Positions 60,185 to 64,000 of a stretch of 64,000 nucleotides of DNA are shown piece by piece. Below the pieces are notes generated by a model. That model saw only the letters and a list, made by a program, of their open reading frames with translations, was not told the origin of the DNA and ran no database searches. The stretch is from Erythrobacter sp. JK5. Lineage in GTDB: Bacteria > Pseudomonadota > Alphaproteobacteria > Sphingomonadales > Sphingomonadaceae. Made by a program: the position numbers and the translations under genes. Where the stretch lies: positions 868,001-932,000 of the forward strand of contig NZ_CP073577.1 of NCBI RefSeq assembly GCF_018205975.1, written 5' to 3'. Position 1 is the first letter of the stretch. Every line of letters begins with the position of its first letter.

Positions 60185-60973
60185 TCACCCTTCGAGGAGG
60201 GAGCGCGTCGCCGCCGCCAGATCGTCCGCGCGCATCAGGCTTTCGCCGACCAGGAACGTGCGCACCCCCGCTTTGGCCAGGCGTTGGCAATCGGCGTGTG
60301 TCGCGATGCCGCTTTCGCCGACCAGCAGCGCACCCTCGGGCGCCAGCGGTGCCAGCCGTTCGGTGGTGGTAAGCGAAGTGGTAAAGGTTTTGAGATCGCG
60401 GTTGTTCACTCCGATCAGGCGTGATGCGAGGTGCTTGGCCGCGCGTTCGAGCTCCGCCTCGTCATGCACTTCCACCAGTACGTCCATATCGTGTTCGCGC
60501 GCCGCCGCTTCGATCTCTGCCATCAGGCCATCTTCGAGTGCGGCTACGATGATCAGGATCGCATCTGCTCCGATCGCGCGCGCCTCGAGGCATTGCCACG
60601 GATCGACCATGAAATCCTTGCGCAAGACCGGGAGCGAACACGCTGCGCGCGCTTCGACCAGATTATCCTCGTGACCCTGAAAGTAGGGCGCATCGGTCAG
60701 CACCGAAAGACACGCCGCGCCGCCTGCTTCGTAATCGCGGGCATGATCGGCAGGGCGGAAATCTTCGCGGATCAGACCCTTGGACGGGCTCGCGCGCTTG
60801 ATCTCGGCGATCAGCGCAAAGCCGGATTCGGATCGGCGGCGCAGCGCATTTTCGAACCCGCGCGGCGCGGTCTGGATGCGCGCTGCCTGTGCCAGTTCGG
60901 CGAGTGGCACTGCCGCTTTCCGCGCGGCGACCACTTCGCGTTTTGCGGCGCATATTTCCTCGAGCTTGTTCAC
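60185..60973 (-). CDS. trpC: Indole-3-glycerol phosphate synthase
   Basis: 262 residues from GTG 60973, four bases after the trpD stop. A (beta/alpha)8 barrel that closes the indole ring in tryptophan synthesis. Conserved pieces are [14 protein letters not shown] with the catalytic lysine, [25 protein letters not shown] and [12 protein letters not shown], followed by LVGESGI. It is monofunctional (no fused TrpF). It is the last trp gene before moaC. Confidence 0.96.
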   Translation of the reverse strand: MNKLEEICAAKREVVAARKAAVPLAELAQAARIQTAPRGFENALRRRSESGFALIAEIKRASPSKGLIREDFRPADHARDYEAGGAACLSVLTDAPYFQGHEDNLVEARAACSLPVLRKDFMVDPWQCLEARAIGADAILIIVAALEDGLMAEIEAAAREHDMDVLVEVHDEAELERAAKHLASRLIGVNNRDLKTFTTSLTTTERLAPLAPEGALLVGESGIATHADCQRLAKAGVRTFLVGESLMRADDLAAATRSLLEG

Positions 60974-60977
60974 CGGT

Positions 60978-61970
60978 TCACACAGCCATCGCGATCCAGC
61001 GACCCAGCAGCTGTGCGGCGTCGCCGCTATCAAGCGCTCGTTCGGCCAGTGCGGCGCCCTCGATCCAGTCCTCCGTCTTGCCCGAAACCACCAGCGTTGC
61101 AGCAGCATTGAACACCACCGCGTCGCGATAGGGGCCGGGGGTCCCGCCCAACAGTGCCTTCAGCGCTTTCGCGTTGTGCAGGGCATCGCCACCTCGGATG
61201 GCTTCGACCGGGGCATGAGCGATATCGAATTCCGCTGCGTCCACGCGGCGCATTTCGAACTCGTTGCCGGTAACGTCCGCAAGCTCGTTGCCACCCGCAA
61301 GGCTCAGTTCGTCCAGACCTTCGTCGCCGGAGACGATGAATGTGCGGGTCGTACCCAGCCTTGCCTTTGCCTGGGCGTAAATCGGAACATAGCCGGGGCG
61401 AGCGATCCCGATCAGCTGCCGCTTCACGCCGGCGGGGTTCGACAGCGGTCCCATCAGGTTGAAGATCGTGCGTTTGCCGAGTCGCTGACGAATGGGCTGG
61501 ATGCGGCCCATCGCCGGGTGGTGGTTTTTCGCGAACAGGAAGCAGATGCCGATTTCCGCCAGTGTCTTTTCGGCGGTGCGACCGGCGGCATCCATATCGA
61601 GCCCCAGCGCTTCGAGCGTATCGGCCGCGCCCGACTTGGACGACGCTGCGCGATTGCCATGTTTGGCCACCGGAACGCCGCAGGCCGCGACCACAAGGCT
61701 GACGGCGGTCGAGACGTTCAGTGTATGGTGGCCATCTCCGCCGGTACCGCAACAATCGACGGCATCATCGGGTGCCGCGATCGGAATCAGGCGCGCGCGC
61801 AACGCCCGCGCCGCGCCTGCGATTTCTTCGGCGGTTTCGCTGCGATCGGTCATCGCCAGCAGGAACCGGGCAATTTCCTCGTCGCTCGCCTCGCCATCGA
61901 GGATCCAGCCGAACACTTCCTCGGCCTCGGCCTCGGTCATGTGCGGCACGGCAAGCGGCAGGATTTTCAT
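60978..61970 (-). CDS. trpD: Anthranilate phosphoribosyltransferase
   Basis: 330 residues from ATG 61970, overlapping the trpG stop. It transfers phosphoribose from PRPP to anthranilate. The PRPP-binding motif is [16 protein letters not shown]. The second metal site and anthranilate pocket show [20 protein letters not shown] and FAKNHHPAM, then [13 protein letters not shown]. It is separate from trpG, unlike the fused E. coli form. Confidence 0.96.
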   Translation of the reverse strand: MKILPLAVPHMTEAEAEEVFGWILDGEASDEEIARFLLAMTDRSETAEEIAGAARALRARLIPIAAPDDAVDCCGTGGDGHHTLNVSTAVSLVVAACGVPVAKHGNRAASSKSGAADTLEALGLDMDAAGRTAEKTLAEIGICFLFAKNHHPAMGRIQPIRQRLGKRTIFNLMGPLSNPAGVKRQLIGIARPGYVPIYAQAKARLGTTRTFIVSGDEGLDELSLAGGNELADVTGNEFEMRRVDAAEFDIAHAPVEAIRGGDALHNAKALKALLGGTPGPYRDAVVFNAAATLVVSGKTEDWIEGAALAERALDSGDAAQLLGRWIAMAV

Positions 61971-62578
61971 GCGCGGAGTCTTTCGGGCAGCTGGGTTTCG
62001 ATGCCGCACAGCTTCAGGAAATTGGAGAGCAGCGCGTGGCCGTGTTCTGTGGCGATGCTTTCGGGATGAAACTGCACGCCGTGGATCGGCAGGGTCTCGT
62101 GCCGATAACCCATGATGCTCGCATGGTCGCCGCCCGGGGTTTCGGCATGGGCATTGGCGACCAGCGCGGCGGGCGTATCGACCACTTCGAGGCTGTGATA
62201 GCGCGTGGCGGTGAAGGGCGAGGGCAGACCGGCGAAGATACCCGTCCCGTCATGCGTTACCGGGGAGGTCTTGCCGTGCATCAATCCGCCGCGCACCACC
62301 GCGCCGCCGAAATGCTGCCCGATCGCCTGGTGGCCGAGACACACGCCCAGCAGCGGCTTTTCGGCATCGGCGCAGGCGGCGACCAGATCGAGGCTGATTC
62401 CGGCCTGGTTGGGCGTGCAGGGTCCCGGCGAAATCAGGAAACCGGCAGCGTTGCTAGCCACCGCCTCGCGGGCGCTGAGCGCATCGTTGCGTTCGACCCG
62501 AACCTCGACCCCGAGCTCCATCAGGTAGTGGACGAGGTTGAAGGTGAAGCTGTCGTAATTGTCGATGACGAGGATCAT
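61967..62578 (-). CDS. trpG: Anthranilate synthase glutamine amidotransferase component
   Basis: 203 residues from ATG 62578 ([19 protein letters not shown]). It supplies ammonia from glutamine to TrpE. The class I triad is visible: Cys in [12 protein letters not shown], His and Glu in [22 protein letters not shown] forms the oxyanion region. Its ATG overlaps the stop of the glycosidase-like lipoprotein gene that separates it from trpE. Confidence 0.96.
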   Translation of the reverse strand: MILVIDNYDSFTFNLVHYLMELGVEVRVERNDALSAREAVASNAAGFLISPGPCTPNQAGISLDLVAACADAEKPLLGVCLGHQAIGQHFGGAVVRGGLMHGKTSPVTHDGTGIFAGLPSPFTATRYHSLEVVDTPAALVANAHAETPGGDHASIMGYRHETLPIHGVQFHPESIATEHGHALLSNFLKLCGIETQLPERLRA

Positions 62579-63417
62579 TCGGCAACCTCGCGCCTGGTCA
62601 CGACGATCATCGGGCCGATCAGCCCGCGATCGAGCCGGTTCGTGGCCGGATCCCACAACGAGGACACGTTGCCATCGAGAAACAGCGCGTTCGGCGTTTT
62701 CAGCTCGTCGCGGAAATAGCGGGCGAACTGTCCGAAACTGATCGAGGCGTTCGAGATCACGAAATGCGCCTTTCCGTCAGCGCTCACGCCGACACCGTTG
62801 CGCACCGCCCGCGAAGGCCCGTCATCCTGGAAATCGGGATGCAATTTGCCGTCGATCACCAGCATCGGCCCGGATTGCGTGCCGAAATTCGGGCGATCGC
62901 GCACGCTCGAAAAGAACCGATCGGCGCTGAGCACGCTCCACGATCCGCCGGTGCCGTAGAACACTCCGTTGGGCTTCATGTGGAAGTTGCCGGGGCCATC
63001 GGCGCGATTGAGTTCCTTCAACCGCTCGCCGTCTTCGACGTAATAGCCGATCGGCTTGATATCGTCGCCGTACATCCCGGCATTCATGGCGAACGCAATC
63101 GTATTCTTGTCGACCGTATCGGCGAAGGCCGCAAGCGATCGGAACGGTCCGCTGCCCGCTTCACCGAGCCGGGTGACGATCCGATGCTGGGCCGGGTCGG
63201 CGACGCAGTGGGTCAGCGGGATGTTTTCGAACGTGACGTCGCTGCAGGCCGAAACGACTTGCGGTGCGTCCTCGGGGGCATCGGTCGGCGATGCATCGGG
63301 CGCGTTTTCGGTCGGCACGGCATCGCCCAGCTGGGTGCGGACGATCGGTTGCCCTTCGGGCTGCCGGTCGCAGGCGGCGAGCGCCAACACGCTCAAGACG
63401 ATGGCAAGCCGCTTCAC
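62575..63417 (-). CDS. Lipoprotein with phosphodiester glycosidase (NAGPA/DUF2233-like) domain
   Basis: 280 residues from GTG 63417, which overlaps the trpE TGA as GTGA. The lipobox [16 protein letters not shown] places Cys16 as the lipid anchor. A Pro/Asp/Ala-rich linker follows, then the NAGPA-type domain with [55 protein letters not shown] and [14 protein letters not shown]. Members hydrolyse phosphodiester-linked sugars, probably in the envelope. Its placement inside the trp operon, coupled at both ends, is unusual for a non-tryptophan function. Confidence 0.85.
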   Translation of the reverse strand: MKRLAIVLSVLALAACDRQPEGQPIVRTQLGDAVPTENAPDASPTDAPEDAPQVVSACSDVTFENIPLTHCVADPAQHRIVTRLGEAGSGPFRSLAAFADTVDKNTIAFAMNAGMYGDDIKPIGYYVEDGERLKELNRADGPGNFHMKPNGVFYGTGGSWSVLSADRFFSSVRDRPNFGTQSGPMLVIDGKLHPDFQDDGPSRAVRNGVGVSADGKAHFVISNASISFGQFARYFRDELKTPNALFLDGNVSSLWDPATNRLDRGLIGPMIVVTRREVAE

Positions 63418-64000
63418 TGGCCGAAACCCGGCTCGCTCGCGACCCGCACCGCTTCGCGCGCGGCGGCGATCAGCGCGCCGGCCTTGGCGCGGCATTCGGC
63501 GAGTTCGTAATCGGGATCGCTGTCGGCGACGATCCCGGCACCGGCCTGAACATGCATGATTCCATCCTTTACCACCGCAGTGCGCAGCACGATGCACGAA
63601 TCGACCGAACCATCGGGCGCGAAATATCCCACGCCGCCAGCATAGGCTCCGCGCGTTTCGGGCTCGAGCTCGGCAATGATCTCGCATGCCCGGATCTTGG
63701 GCGCGCCCGACACGGTGCCCGCAGGAAAGCCCGCGAACAGGGCGTCGAGCGCATCGCGCCCCTCGGCAAGCTCGCCGATCACGTTGCTGACGATATGCAT
63801 GACGTGGCTGTAGCGTTCGATCGTGAAGCTGTCAGTGACTTCGACGCTGCCGCGCGCAGCCACCCGGCCGACATCGTTGCGACCCAGATCGAGCAGCATC
63901 AGGTGCTCGGCGCGTTCCTTGGGATCGGCCAGCAAGCTCGCTTCGTTGGCGCGATCCCCGGCAGCGTCCGCGCCGCGCGGGCGCGTCCCGGCGATCGGCC
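63414..64000 (-). CDS. trpE: Anthranilate synthase component I, C-terminal part
   Basis: The reading frame is open through the right edge, giving the last 195 or so residues of TrpE. Chorismate-enzyme signatures are PIAGTRPRG at the very edge, [50 protein letters not shown] and [18 protein letters not shown]. It makes anthranilate from chorismate with TrpG-derived ammonia. The N-terminal feedback (tryptophan-binding) region is outside the window. Its stop overlaps the next gene. Confidence 0.95.
   Translation of the reverse strand, partial: PIAGTRPRGADAAGDRANEASLLADPKERAEHLMLLDLGRNDVGRVAARGSVEVTDSFTIERYSHVMHIVSNVIGELAEGRDALDALFAGFPAGTVSGAPKIRACEIIAELEPETRGAYAGGVGYFAPDGSVDSCIVLRTAVVKDGIMHVQAGAGIVADSDPDYELAECRAKAGALIAAAREAVRVASEPGFGQ

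Overview
The window looks like chromosomal DNA from a high-GC alphaproteobacterium of the Sphingomonadales, most likely Erythrobacteraceae. This placement rests on gene order and protein style, not on a marker comparison. The indicators are: a 14-subunit nuo operon followed by birA, coaX, RNase J and a DUF1467 gene; the gltA-gltX/comEC/lexA-moeA-moaC-trpCDG block; fabA-fabB-fabI; and an alphaproteobacterial GTTC-N7-GTTC SOS box before lexA. Both edges cut genes (zapE on the left, trpE on the right). I see no rRNA, tRNA, CRISPR array, prophage or transposase.

Layout. 0-5.8 kb: sdhB, a hotdog thioesterase and partial zapE on the minus strand; an SDR; an unusual Ddl-like ATP-grasp ligase; a broken PLP-enzyme gene; a methyltransferase. 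5.8-13 kb: RNase E, then cell-wall genes (amidase, PBP1A) and a secreted peroxiredoxin. 13-25 kb: prfB, a lipoprotein-like methyltransferase, fabA-fabB-fabI, an alpha/beta hydrolase, a YkgJ-type protein, amtB, a 2-hydroxyacid dehydrogenase, an SH3 protein, a lipoprotein, a thiolase and an aldehyde dehydrogenase. 25.3-42 kb: nuoA-N, interrupted by six small secreted or membrane ORFs and three palindromic repeats. 42-45.5 kb: birA, coaX, rnj, DUF1467. 45.5-52.3 kb: a little-characterised group made of a TipN-like coiled-coil membrane protein, an Hpt-like protein, a nucleotidyltransferase-like membrane protein, a helical protein and a histidine-kinase-like protein. 52.4-64 kb: gltA, gltX, comEC, lexA, moeA, moaC, trpC, trpD, trpG, a phosphodiester glycosidase-like lipoprotein and trpE.

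Two points stand out. First, seven plus-strand genes (a PLP enzyme, amidase, mrcA, peroxiredoxin, nuoG, a histidine-kinase-like gene, comEC) each need exactly one extra base to read through, mostly at short G or C runs. Since nuoG and mrcA should be conserved and functional, this pattern points to under-called homopolymers in the assembly rather than real pseudogenes. Second, the 45.5-52.1 kb group holds two phosphorelay-type proteins that both lack the phosphorylatable histidine. They lie beside a protein with TipN architecture, with two near-matches to the CtrA box in the intergenic gaps. This is the best candidate here for an undescribed signalling module, but it is an inference from motifs alone.
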